Positions 36,814-46,054 of a stretch of 64,000 nt of DNA are shown here, piece after piece. The position numbers and the translations under genes are program-made. The stretch is from Chitinophaga arvensicola. Lineage in GTDB: Bacteria > Bacteroidota > Bacteroidia > Chitinophagales > Chitinophagaceae. The number at the start of each line of letters is the position of its first letter. Position 1 is the stretch's first letter. The notes under the pieces were generated by a model, which worked only from the letters and a program-made list of their open reading frames with translations, did no database searches and was not told the origin of the DNA. The stretch spans positions 682,001 to 746,000 of the forward strand of contig NZ_FOJG01000001.1 of assembly GCF_900110835.1 (NCBI RefSeq). The letters are read 5' to 3'.

Positions 36814-38464
36814 ATGAACAAGCAAACATCTTTATTCTCTAAATATAAAAGGCGATTTTTCAGCCGGCCTTGTTGTCTTCCTCATTGCGGTGCCGTTGTG
36901 CCTTGGCATAGCACTGGCCTCCGGGGCGCCGCTGTTTGCCGGAATGATTTCCGGTATCGTGGGTGGCCTCGTTATTGGCTTTCTCAGTGGCTCGCAATTG
37001 AGTGTAAGCGGACCAGCAGCGGGACTTACCGCCGTAGTGCTGGTGGCTATTACAAAACTAGGCGCCTTCGACATATTCCTCCTGAGTGTGGTAATAGGCG
37101 GCGCCATTCAGCTGATCCTTGGTCTGATAAAAGCGGGTACAGTAGCCAACTACTTCCCTTCTAATGTCATCACCGGGATGCTTACCGCCATTGGTATCAT
37201 CATTATCCTGAAACAATTACCGCACGCATTTGGCTATGATGCCGATTCTGAAGGTGATTTTACCTTTTTTCAGGTAGATGGCGAAAATACTTTCAGTGCC
37301 TTGTTCTCTGCGATTAACCACATCAGCATTGGGGCAACACTGATTACGATTATTTCCATTTTCATTATTCTGTACTGGAGCAAGATCCCGAAACTCAATG
37401 TAGTGCCAGCGCCACTGGTAGCAGTAATTACCGGAATATTGCTGAATAGCGCATTTTCCGGCAGTGAGCTGCTGGCACTGGGATCTAATCACCTGGTTTC
37501 CTTACCCGTACCAGACAGCTTCAGCGATTTCGTGGGACAATTCACCCTCCCGAGATTCAGCGCTATTGGCAACAAGGAAGTATGGATCACTGCTATTACC
37601 CTCGCGATAGTAGCCTCTGTGGAAACCCTGCTGAATGTGGAAGCCACCGACAAACTGGATCCGATGAAACGTTATACGTCTCCCAACCGGGAACTGAAAG
37701 CGCAGGGCGTGGGTAATATGGTCAGTGGTTTAATCGGAGGATTACCAATCACCTCTGTGATTGTACGTTCCAGCGCCAACATCAATGCTGGTGGTAAAAC
37801 GAAACTCTCTACCATGGTACATGGTGCATTGTTGCTCGTTTGTACCGCCTTGATCCCGGTGGTGTTAAACAAAATTCCGCTGGCGACGCTGGCAGCAGTA
37901 CTACTGGTAACCGGTTACAAACTGTGCAAAATTTCCATTTTTAAGGAAATGTTCAAAAACGGTAAATACCAATGGGTACCTTTCGCTGTTACTGTAGTAG
38001 CGATCGTTTTCACAGATCTGCTGGTGGGTATTGCACTGGGTATGGTTGTAAGTGTACTGGCCATCTTACGTGGTAACATGAAAAGCTCTTATTATTTCCG
38101 TAAAGAAAAATATAACAGCGGCGATAGTATCCGCCTGGAACTGGCCCAGGAAGTTTCTTTCCTGAATAAAGCCAGCATCCTGCTCACGTTGGATCACATA
38201 CCAGGAAATATCACCCTGGTGATTGATGCACACAAAACTGCCTACATCGACTTTGATGTATTGCAGACCATCCGTGAGTTCAAGGATATCAAAGCGCCAC
38301 AAAAAAATATCAAGGTGATCCTGACGGGGTTTAAAAATGTGTATAACATTCAGAATACACCAGACCTTACCTCAGAAGAACAAACGAGGCTAAGCTCTCC
38401 ACAGGTTCACACCATTTCTTCCGGTAACCATAAAGAATTATTGAAAGAACTGCAGTTAAATTAA
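36814..38464 (+). CDS. SulP-family anion transporter with apparent 1-nt frameshift near its start
   Basis: The transporter frame is open from 36818 but has no ATG; its upstream codon 36815 is TGA, overlapping ATG 36814. From that ATG the leader MNKQTSLFS continues in one frame, and the family sequence (GDFSAGLVVFLIAVPLCLGI, the first helix) continues in the next frame from 36851. Removing one A of the AAA at 36841 restores a continuous protein (MNKQTSLFSNIKGDFSAG...). The rest, about 524 residues from 36890, is a normal SulP: ten or more helices and a C-terminal STAS domain (about 430-520). With the next gene it suggests bicarbonate uptake. Confidence 0.8.
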
Positions 38465-38512
38465 TCACGACGGATACCATGCTTATCATCCGTTTATTTC
38501 CAATTTCAAAAA

Positions 38513-39199
38513 ATGACAATCATGAAAACACTCAATAAAGCATCTCAAGCAAGTATTACTCCGAAGAAAGCACTGGAACTCCTGCAGGCAGGTAACACCC
38601 GCTTTGTGGAAAACCTTCGTCTGAACCGTAACCTGTTGCAGATGGTCAACGATACCTCCGATGGCCAGTGGCCGATGGCGGCAATTGTAAGCTGTATGGA
38701 TTCCCGCACTTCCGCCGAACTGATTTTTGATCAGGGCCTGGGTGATATCTTCAGCATTCGTTTAGCCGGTGCTGTTATCTCAGACAACGTGCTGGGCAGC
38801 CTGGAATATGCGTGTAAAGTTGCCGGTTCAAAATTCATCGTGGTACTTGGGCACACCAAATGTGGTGCTATCAAAGGCGCCTGCGATGCCATAGAACTGG
38901 GTAACCTGACCGGGTTATTAAATAAAATTTCTCCGGCTGTTTTTGCGGAAAAAACAATTAAGGAAGAACGCAACTCCCACAATCCTGATTTCGTGGAAGC
39001 TGTTAACAATATCCATGTAGAGCGCTCTGTGCAGGCTATTATACAGCAAAGTAACATTCTCCGGGACATGATCCAGAAAGGAGAAATCGGTATCATTGGC
39101 GCTATCTATGACGTAGAAACAGGTGTGGTAACCTTTATGGAGCATACCCTGAACCTGGAAAATAATAAAACGCAGGAAGTAACAGCTGTCGCTGTTTAA
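38513..39199 (+). CDS. Beta-class carbonic anhydrase
   Basis: This 228-residue enzyme shows the zinc ligands C61 (in SCMDSRTS, with D63 and R65) and H114/C117 (in GHTKCGAI). It interconverts carbon dioxide and bicarbonate. It follows the SulP gene by 48 bp and is probably cotranscribed; SulP-carbonic anhydrase pairs typically serve bicarbonate transport. An ATG three codons on (38522) is an equal start candidate. Confidence 0.93.
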   Translation: MTIMKTLNKASQASITPKKALELLQAGNTRFVENLRLNRNLLQMVNDTSDGQWPMAAIVSCMDSRTSAELIFDQGLGDIFSIRLAGAVISDNVLGSLEYACKVAGSKFIVVLGHTKCGAIKGACDAIELGNLTGLLNKISPAVFAEKTIKEERNSHNPDFVEAVNNIHVERSVQAIIQQSNILRDMIQKGEIGIIGAIYDVETGVVTFMEHTLNLENNKTQEVTAVAV

Positions 39200-39240
39200 A
39201 CGATCTGCTTTTTATAGAGGAGAATAAACTTGCTTTTTCA

Positions 39241-39327
39241 TAAAAAAAGAGGGAGGCTTTAATAACACGTCTGATCAATTATTTAAAGGCATTGATCGGG
39301 CTGTTATTAATAGCCTCCTTTTTTATA
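39241..39327. terminator. Large bidirectional terminator
   Basis: An imperfect stem of over 20 bp (left arm including GGGAGGCTTTAATAACA, right arm TGTTATTAATAGCCTCC) is bounded by A and T runs and contains an inner stem (GATCAAT / ATTGATC). It lies between the convergent carbonic anhydrase and aminotransferase genes and overlaps the last codons of the latter. Confidence 0.8.
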
Positions 39328-40459
39328 TATGCTGCAATCTTGCTGCGGCCTGCTCCAATGTGACCGATTTCTTGGCAAAGCAAAAACGGATCACATGGTC
39401 ATCTTTTCCATCCTGGTAAAAAGCAGATACGGGTATCACTGCTACTCCATATTCTTTGGTCATACGGATAGCAAAATCTTTATCTCCCTCATCAGATATC
39501 CGGTCGTACTTCATCAGCTGAAAGTAGCTTCCCTGGCTGGCCAATGGCGTAAACCGGGTGTCTTTCATCAATGTCAGGAAATAATCTCTTTTCTGCTGGT
39601 AAAAGGCGGGTAACTCCAGGTAATGTGAGGGCGTTTCCAGGAATTTAGCCAATCCATACTGCATAGGGGTGTTTACCGAAAAACAAAGATACTGGTGCAC
39701 TTTCCGGTATTCCTTCATCAGGTGTTCCGGCGCTACACAATAGCCCATTTTCCAACCGGTATTATGAAATACTTTCCCAAAAGAAAAGGTAACAAAGCTG
39801 TTGCGGAAAATAGCAGGATAACGCAGGATACTATGATGCTGCGCGCCGTCGAAAATTAAATGCTCATATACTTCATCGGACAATACCAGCAGGTTAAATT
39901 CTGCTACCAGCTTTTCGAGTTCTGCTATATCGTTTTCCTGTAAAATGCTTCCTGTAGGATTATGCGGCGTGTTCAGCATAATCATTTTTGTACGCTGGGT
40001 GATCTTACTTCTCACCTCTGCCCAGTTGATCCGGTAATCGGGAAACGACAGGGAAATCAGGACAGGAACACCTCCATTTACCAATACATTGGGGATATAG
40101 CTGTCGTAAGCCGGCTCAAAAATGATCACTTCATCACCTGGATGAATACACGTAGCAATAGCAGTAAAAATAGCATAGGTGCCGCCGGGGGTGATGGTGA
40201 TTTCCGTATCCGGGTTAACGGATTGCTGATAGAGGTTACTGATTTTTCCGGCAATAGCAGAACGAAGAGGCATGAGTCCGGGCATGGGGGCATATTGATT
40301 GTGTCCCTGTTGCATGGCTTCATTTACCATTGCTTTCAATTCATCGCTGCAGTCGTAATCGGGAAATCCCTGGGAGAGGTTAATAGCCTGATGAGTAGCT
40401 GCCAGGCCTGACATGACAGTAAATATGGTGGTGCCTACGTTGGGCAGTTTTGAAACCAT
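39323..40459 (-). CDS. PLP-dependent aminotransferase, YbdL/methionine-aminotransferase-like
   Basis: This 378-residue class I/II aminotransferase has its Schiff-base lysine at K229 in SFGKVFHNTGWKMGYCV and the NTPHNPTG cofactor loop near 163-170. The opening LPNVGTTIFTVMSGLA and INLSQGFPDYDC are typical of the YbdL/KAT branch, which acts on methionine, glutamine or kynurenine. The gene is preceded by a large inverted repeat that ends only 7 bp before the ATG. Confidence 0.88.
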   Translation of the reverse strand: MVSKLPNVGTTIFTVMSGLAATHQAINLSQGFPDYDCSDELKAMVNEAMQQGHNQYAPMPGLMPLRSAIAGKISNLYQQSVNPDTEITITPGGTYAIFTAIATCIHPGDEVIIFEPAYDSYIPNVLVNGGVPVLISLSFPDYRINWAEVRSKITQRTKMIMLNTPHNPTGSILQENDIAELEKLVAEFNLLVLSDEVYEHLIFDGAQHHSILRYPAIFRNSFVTFSFGKVFHNTGWKMGYCVAPEHLMKEYRKVHQYLCFSVNTPMQYGLAKFLETPSHYLELPAFYQQKRDYFLTLMKDTRFTPLASQGSYFQLMKYDRISDEGDKDFAIRMTKEYGVAVIPVSAFYQDGKDDHVIRFCFAKKSVTLEQAAARLQHI

Positions 40460-40466
40460 GTGTTGA

Positions 40467-40549
40467 TTTTTTGATATTGAAATTTAGATCTTTAGTTTCA
40501 GACAGGATAGCTTTCCTGCATTAAATATCTAAATTTCAATATCAAAAAA
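40467..40549 (-). repeat. 23-bp perfect inverted repeat between manC and the aminotransferase
   Basis: Arms 40467-40489 and 40527-40549 are perfect reverse complements, with a 37-nt loop that itself holds an imperfect small hairpin (CAGGATAG / CTTTCCTG). The outer arms are A/T-rich with T6/A6 ends. It may act as the manC terminator, but it reaches to within 7 bp of the aminotransferase start, so it may also control that gene. Confidence 0.6.
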
Positions 40550-40559
40550 CCGAAAATCT

Positions 40560-41651
40560 TTAGAGGAACTTCTCGCCTTTATTGCGTTTTATTTCCCCAA
40601 CATATTCTTTGATCTGTTGTTCGTTCTCTTTTTTGCAGATGAGTAGTACATCATTGGTGTCTATCACGATGAACTCGTCGAGCCCCTGGAGGAGTACCAG
40701 TTTCTCGTTGGGTACTTTTATCATGCATTTGGTAGCATCAATTACCACCACATTCTTACCCTGCACGGCGTTGCCGAGATAATCCTTTTCCAGGTTCTCA
40801 TAAGCGGAAGCCCATGTACCGAGGTCACTCCAGCCGAAGTTGGAAGGAATCACATACACATTGCTGGCTTTTTCCATGATGCCATAGTCAATAGAGATAT
40901 TGGTACACTGTGGATACACCTTTTCAATGGCCTCTTTTTCCTGTGGCGTATTGAGTGCAGGTGTTGCCTGTTCAAAGAGTTCATCTATCTCCGGAAGATA
41001 TTGTTTAAAGGCTGCCAGGATGGTTTTAACATTCCAGACAAAGATGCCGGCATTCCAGAGGAAGTCGCCGCTTTGCAGGAAAGTTTTCGCCAGCTCCAGG
41101 TTCGGTTTTTCTGTAAACGTCTTAACCTGGTATACATTATCCGCCACGTGTTGTGGTTCAAACTGAATATAGCCGTAACCGGTATCGGGCCGGGTTGGTT
41201 TAATACCCAGTGTTACAAGGGCGCTGTTTTTCTGAACAAACAGTAATGCGTTTAAACAGGCATTGGTAAATGCGGGTCCATCCATGATCAGGTGATCTGC
41301 CGGCGCGCAAATGATATTGGCCAGCGGATCCTGTTTATGGATTTTATGGGAGATATATGCTACGCAGGGCGCTGTATTTTTGCGGGAAGGTTCGCTCACA
41401 ATATTAGCGGTGGGTAATTCCGGCAGCTGATCACTTACCTTGCTGGTATACTGGTGGTGTGTCACCACAAATATATTTTCCTTCGGGATGAACTGCGCGA
41501 AGCGTTCATAAGTCCATTGGAGCAGGGTTTTTCCTGTGTTCAGGATATCCAGGAACTGCTTGGGATTGTCTGTGCGGCTGTGGGGCCAAAAGCGGCTGCC
41601 TATACCCCCTGCCATTATTGCCACATAAAAATGGCTGTTCAGCTGTGTCAT
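40560..41651 (-). CDS. manC: Mannose-1-phosphate guanylyltransferase
   Basis: This 363-residue enzyme makes GDP-mannose. The nucleotidyltransferase signature is MAGGIGSRFWPHSRTDNPKQ (about 14-33) and FTEKPNLELA lies mid-protein. It lacks the mannose-6-phosphate isomerase domain of bifunctional enzymes. It starts 2 bp after kdsD, so the two are translationally linked. GDP-mannose and Kdo both feed surface polysaccharide or lipopolysaccharide. Confidence 0.92.
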   Translation of the reverse strand: MTQLNSHFYVAIMAGGIGSRFWPHSRTDNPKQFLDILNTGKTLLQWTYERFAQFIPKENIFVVTHHQYTSKVSDQLPELPTANIVSEPSRKNTAPCVAYISHKIHKQDPLANIICAPADHLIMDGPAFTNACLNALLFVQKNSALVTLGIKPTRPDTGYGYIQFEPQHVADNVYQVKTFTEKPNLELAKTFLQSGDFLWNAGIFVWNVKTILAAFKQYLPEIDELFEQATPALNTPQEKEAIEKVYPQCTNISIDYGIMEKASNVYVIPSNFGWSDLGTWASAYENLEKDYLGNAVQGKNVVVIDATKCMIKVPNEKLVLLQGLDEFIVIDTNDVLLICKKENEQQIKEYVGEIKRNKGEKFL

Positions 41652-41653
41652 TT

Positions 41654-42628
41654 CTAAATAATTCCTTCTCTGATTAAATCATGTAAGTGAATAATACCCT
41701 GGTATCGCTCTCCGTCCATTACCAGCAATTGAGTAATATCATGTTGGCGCATCATTTCTAAAGCATTGATGGCCAACTGATCTTGTTGGATCATTTTTGG
41801 GTGGAGCGACATTATATCTTTAGCCGTAACAGCGGCTGTAGGAACATTTTTCTCCAGCATTCTGCGCAGGTCACCATCTGTAATAATTCCCTGCAATAAT
41901 CCATTTTCGTCTACTACGGCGGTTACGCCCAGCATCTTGGAGGAGATTTCCACAATCACTTCTCTCAGCGAACTGTTTGATAATACCTGTGGTGCCTGGT
42001 GCTGTTTGCTCAGGTCGCCCACCTTAAGGTACAATTTCTTTCCTAAAGCTCCTCCGGGATGGAATTTTGCAAAGTCTGCTGCCGTAAATCCGTGCCATTC
42101 TATGAGACAAACGGCCAGTGCGTCACCCATTGCCAGTTGTGCAGTGGTACTGGTAGTGGGTGCGAGGTTATTCGGGCAGGCTTCCTGACTAACGGTGGTA
42201 TTCAGTATGTAGTCTGCTTCCTGGGCTAAAAACGAGGCGGTATTCCCCACCATGGCAATTAAAGTGTTGCCAAAGTTCTTCACCAGGGGTACCAGTACCT
42301 TTATTTCTGCTGAACTACCACTCTTAGAAATACACATCACCACGTCTTCCTCGCGGATCATCCCCAGGTCTCCGTGGATAGCATCTGCAGCGTGCATAAA
42401 AAGCGCCGGTGTGCCGGTAGAATTAAATGTTGCTACCATTTTCTGGGCGATAATGGCGCTTTTACCTATCCCGGTAACCACAAGCCGACCCTGGCATTGC
42501 GCGATCCTTTCAACAACTTTTTCAAAATCTGCATCTATAAACTGCTGCAAATCATTAATAGCTGATGCCTCCATCGCAATTGTGCGTCTGGCTACCTGTC
42601 CTATGTTAATAGTTTGATTCCTTTTCAT
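41654..42628 (-). CDS. kdsD: D-arabinose 5-phosphate isomerase
   Basis: This 324-residue KpsF/GutQ-type enzyme has an N-terminal SIS domain (about 40-165, with GRLVVTGIGKSAIIAQKMVA and CISKSGSSAEI) and two CBS domains (about 205-320). It converts ribulose 5-phosphate to arabinose 5-phosphate, the first step toward Kdo, so it functionally serves the kdn cluster at 13-16 kb. It heads an operon with manC. Confidence 0.93.
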   Translation of the reverse strand: MKRNQTINIGQVARRTIAMEASAINDLQQFIDADFEKVVERIAQCQGRLVVTGIGKSAIIAQKMVATFNSTGTPALFMHAADAIHGDLGMIREEDVVMCISKSGSSAEIKVLVPLVKNFGNTLIAMVGNTASFLAQEADYILNTTVSQEACPNNLAPTTSTTAQLAMGDALAVCLIEWHGFTAADFAKFHPGGALGKKLYLKVGDLSKQHQAPQVLSNSSLREVIVEISSKMLGVTAVVDENGLLQGIITDGDLRRMLEKNVPTAAVTAKDIMSLHPKMIQQDQLAINALEMMRQHDITQLLVMDGERYQGIIHLHDLIREGII

Positions 42629-42637
42629 GGCGATTTA

Positions 42638-42645
42638 CAAATTTA
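42638..42645 (-). promoter_or_regulatory. Candidate -7 element of the kdsD-manC operon
   Basis: On the minus strand TAAATTTG matches TAnnTTTG and lies just 9 bp before the kdsD ATG, implying a very short leader. No clear -33 element was found at the right distance. Confidence 0.3.
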
Positions 42646-42784
42646 TCATTTTTTAACCAGCACTGGAACGGTCAAGTAATTTATATTGATACTCCGCGCT
42701 TTTTTAAGTAACTTCGTGTCCCCTAAAAAACATATAAATATATTTCGTCATTTGTTGGTTCTTTAGAGTTAAAATTTGAATGCA

Positions 42785-44986
42785 ATGGCTGTTGTTAAGG
42801 AACGTTTGATGGATGCATTACGCGAACACTTCGGGTTCGATTCCTTTAAGGGAAATCAGGAAAAAATTATTAATAGCATCCTCTCAGGCAAAGATACTTT
42901 TGTTATAATGCCAACTGGTGGAGGCAAGTCACTATGCTACCAATTACCGGCACTGATGAGTCCGGGGTGTGCGCTGATCGTATCGCCTCTTATTGCGTTG
43001 ATGAAAAATCAGGTAGACCTCGTAAGAGGCTATAGCAGTAAGGACAATGTGGCACATTTTCTAAACTCCACCTTATCCAAGGCGCAGATCAAGAAAGTGC
43101 GGGCTGACCTGACGGCGGGTAAAACCAAGCTGCTGTATGTGGCGCCGGAAACACTCACCAAACAGGAAAACCTGGATTTCTTCAAGGAACTGGAGATTTC
43201 ATTTATTGCGGTAGATGAGGCACACTGTATTTCTGAATGGGGACACGATTTCAGACCGGAATACCGCCGTTTGAAGGAGATGATCGACCAGATCAGCGAC
43301 AACCTCCCTATCATTGCGCTAACCGCTACCGCGACTCCTAAAGTGCAAAGCGATATCGTAAAGAACCTGGCACTGAACAAAGCCAATATCTTCATTTCTT
43401 CCTTTAACCGTCCTAACCTGTATTATGAAATCAGGGCAAAACGCAAGAAAGAACAAACCATCAAGGATATTGTCAAGTTTATCCACCTTCATAAAGGTAA
43501 AAGCGGTATCATCTACACCCTGAACCGCAAAACAACCGAAGAACTGGCGGATATGCTGGTTGCCAACGGCGTGAAGGCAGTAGCCTACCACGCCGGCCTG
43601 GATCCTACTACCAGGGCGCAACGCCAGGATATGTTCCTTCATGAGGATACAGAAGTAATTGTGGCTACCATTGCCTTTGGAATGGGAATCGACAAACCGG
43701 ACGTACGCTTCGTGATTCACTACAATATTCCCAAAAGCCTGGAAAACTATTACCAGGAAACCGGACGTGCAGGAAGAGACGGACTCGAAGGACATTGTAT
43801 CTGTTACTATTCCCATAAAGATGTTCAGAAACTGGAACACCTCATGCGGGATAAATCCCTCAGCGAACGCGAAATGGGGGCACAACTGATCAACGAAACC
43901 GTGGCCTATGCTGAAAGCGCCGTTTGCCGCCGCAGGGTGATCCTTCATTACTTCGGTGAACATTACGAAACAGAAAACTGCGGTCAATGCGATAACTGTC
44001 GTAATCCGAAAGAAAAAATAGAGGTTAAAAACCGTGTGGTGATCATGCTGAAAGCCATCCGCGCCCTGGAAGAGCGCTTTGGCAGCGAATATGTGATCAA
44101 CATCATTACAGGTAAAACCAGCCCCCAGATCAACACTTACCGGCATGATAAACTGGAAGTGTTTGGAGAAGGAAAAGAATTTGATGCACACTTCTGGAAT
44201 TCCCTCATGCGTCAGATGATGCTGGAAGGACTGATAGAGAAAGATATTGAAGAATACGGCCTGCTGAAAGTAACCGACAAAGGGACCAAATTCCTCAAAA
44301 AACCATACTCCATCATGGTGGCGCTGAATCATCAGTTTGATGAAGATGCGATGGATGAAGAAGAAGAAGCAGCAGCCGAAGCACAGGCTTCCGCAGATCC
44401 TGCCTTATTCGAAATGCTGAAGGAGCTGCGTAAGAAAGTGTCGAAGGAAAAAAATCTGCCTCCTTTCGTCATCTTCCTGGAAACATCTCTGGAAGACATG
44501 GCCACCCAATACCCTACTACGGTTCAGGAACTGGAAAAAATCCAGGGCGTGAGCAAGGGGAAAGCGGTTCGCTATGGAAAACAGTTCCTGGATGTGATTA
44601 CCCGGTATGTGGAAGAAAACAACATCACCAAGCCAGACGATTTCGTCATGAAAAGCGTGGTGAATAAAAGCGGTATGAAAGTATTTATTATCCAGAATAT
44701 CGATAAGAAAATACCGCTGGAAACCATCGCTAAAAACAAGGAACTCTCTCTTTCCCAGTTACTCGATGAAATGGAAACCATTGTAGCCAGTGGTACCAAA
44801 CTGAATATCGACTACTGCCTGGATGAAGAACTCGATGACTATGCACAGGATGAAATCATGGAGTATTTCAAGGGTTGCGAAACTTCCAGTCTCGCCCTCG
44901 CCAGGGAAGAACTGATCGAAAATGATTATTCGCTTGAGCAACTGAAACTGATGCGTATAAAATTCCTGGTAGTATACGGTAACTAA
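42785..44986 (+). CDS. recQ: ATP-dependent DNA helicase RecQ
   Basis: This 733-residue protein has the Walker A motif MPTGGGKSLCYQLP (from residue 42), DEAH at 144-147 (VDEAHCISEWGHDFRPEYR), the QxxGRAGRDG motif VI, a zinc-binding set (CGQCDNC near 399), a winged helix and an HRDC domain near 535-610, with a further C-terminal extension. RecQ unwinds DNA in recombination repair. The ATG at 42785 is used; an upstream TTG is possible but unneeded. It is divergent from kdsD. Confidence 0.95.
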   Translation: MAVVKERLMDALREHFGFDSFKGNQEKIINSILSGKDTFVIMPTGGGKSLCYQLPALMSPGCALIVSPLIALMKNQVDLVRGYSSKDNVAHFLNSTLSKAQIKKVRADLTAGKTKLLYVAPETLTKQENLDFFKELEISFIAVDEAHCISEWGHDFRPEYRRLKEMIDQISDNLPIIALTATATPKVQSDIVKNLALNKANIFISSFNRPNLYYEIRAKRKKEQTIKDIVKFIHLHKGKSGIIYTLNRKTTEELADMLVANGVKAVAYHAGLDPTTRAQRQDMFLHEDTEVIVATIAFGMGIDKPDVRFVIHYNIPKSLENYYQETGRAGRDGLEGHCICYYSHKDVQKLEHLMRDKSLSEREMGAQLINETVAYAESAVCRRRVILHYFGEHYETENCGQCDNCRNPKEKIEVKNRVVIMLKAIRALEERFGSEYVINIITGKTSPQINTYRHDKLEVFGEGKEFDAHFWNSLMRQMMLEGLIEKDIEEYGLLKVTDKGTKFLKKPYSIMVALNHQFDEDAMDEEEEAAAEAQASADPALFEMLKELRKKVSKEKNLPPFVIFLETSLEDMATQYPTTVQELEKIQGVSKGKAVRYGKQFLDVITRYVEENNITKPDDFVMKSVVNKSGMKVFIIQNIDKKIPLETIAKNKELSLSQLLDEMETIVASGTKLNIDYCLDEELDDYAQDEIMEYFKGCETSSLALAREELIENDYSLEQLKLMRIKFLVVYGN

Positions 44987-45014
44987 TGCCGGCTACCAGG
45001 CCAAATAATACCCG

Positions 45015-45782
45015 ATGAGTATCAAACAAATACAGGAAACCATTGCCTCCAACAGGGAGAAAGTAGTAACGCATCCCCTATACGCCGAACTGCAAACGCT
45101 GGAAGATGTACGCACCTTTATGCAATACCATGTATATGCCGTATGGGATTTCATGTCTTTGCTGAAGGGATTACAGCAACAACTTACCTGCGTAAATGTA
45201 CCCTGGGTGCCCGTAGGCAGCGCCGCCACCCGCTATCTGATCAATGAAATTGTTACTGGAGAAGAAAGCGATGTGGATAAAGAAGGGAACCGTTGCAGTC
45301 ATTTTGAACTTTATGAGCGGGCCATGCAACAGGCAGGGGCTGATTCCGGCCCAATAGAGGCTATTATCGCCGATATAAAAGCCGGACAGTCTATTCAAAG
45401 CATCCTGGGCAAATCTCCGCTTCCTGAGGCTGTAAAGGGCTTTCTCGGTTTTACTTTTGAAGTAATTGCTACCGGAAAGGCGCACATTATGGCAGCGGTA
45501 TTTACTTTTGGCCGGGAAGATCTCATCCCTGACATGTTCCTTGCACTGGTTAAAGACCTGGACCAAAAATTCCCGGGCAAGCTCGACACTTTTATTTATT
45601 ACCTCGAAAGACATATCGAAGTAGACGGTGATCATCATAGTCAACTGGCCATGCAAATGGTAAATGAGTTATGTGGCGACGATAAAAATAAATGGCAGGA
45701 AGCCGCCGAATATGCCCGTCTGTCGCTGCATTGGCGGCATGAACTGTGGAGCGGTATCCTGAACGAAAAAGTAATTTTATAA
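45015..45782 (+). CDS. DUF3050 family protein
   Basis: This 255-residue protein resembles the DUF3050 family: all-helical, with FMQYHVYAVWDFMSLLKGLQ and DGDHHSQLAMQMVNELCG, which suggest a heme-oxygenase-like, metal-binding histidine fold. It follows recQ by 28 bp and may be cotranscribed with it. The reaction is unknown. Confidence 0.82.
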   Translation: MSIKQIQETIASNREKVVTHPLYAELQTLEDVRTFMQYHVYAVWDFMSLLKGLQQQLTCVNVPWVPVGSAATRYLINEIVTGEESDVDKEGNRCSHFELYERAMQQAGADSGPIEAIIADIKAGQSIQSILGKSPLPEAVKGFLGFTFEVIATGKAHIMAAVFTFGREDLIPDMFLALVKDLDQKFPGKLDTFIYYLERHIEVDGDHHSQLAMQMVNELCGDDKNKWQEAAEYARLSLHWRHELWSGILNEKVIL

Positions 45783-45798
45783 ATTTTTTTAGAAAAAA

Positions 45799-45829
45799 TT
45801 TTGCAATTCAAAAGATTGTATTACTTTTG
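45799..45829 (+). promoter_or_regulatory. Promoter of tRNA-Phe
   Basis: TTTTG at 45799-45803 and TACTTTTG at 45822-45829 (TAnnTTTG) have an 18-nt spacer and lie 36 bp before the tRNA. It is the clearest Bacteroidota-type promoter in the window. Confidence 0.7.
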
Positions 45830-45864
45830 CAATCCCCTCACGAGAGAGGGCATAAAAAAAGGAT

Positions 45865-45937
45865 GGTGCGGTAGCTCAGTTGGTAGAGCAAAGGACTGAA
45901 AATCCTTGTGTCGCCGGTTCGATCCCGGCTCACACCA
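45865..45937 (+). tRNA. tRNA-Phe (GAA)
   Basis: The cloverleaf is complete: D stem GCTC/GAGC, anticodon loop CTGAAAA with GAA, T stem GCCGG/CCGGC with loop TTCGATC. The acceptor stem GGTGCGG pairs with TCACACC except for a C-A at position 5:68 and a G-T wobble at 7:66. The discriminator base is A; CCA is not encoded. Confidence 0.93.
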
Positions 45938-45940
45938 CAG

Positions 45941-45973
45941 AAAAAAGATCACTGAAAAGTGGTCTTTTTTTTT
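45941..45973 (+). terminator. Terminator of tRNA-Phe
   Basis: A 7-bp stem (GATCACT / AGTGGTC) with a GAAA loop follows the tRNA by a few bases and ends in nine or more T residues. Confidence 0.85.
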
Positions 45974-46054
45974 GCCCATAAGTGCCGGTAAATAATACGG
46001 CATTCAATCCCGTCATTATTTACCGGCACCTGTTTATCAGGTCTCTCCCGTTCA

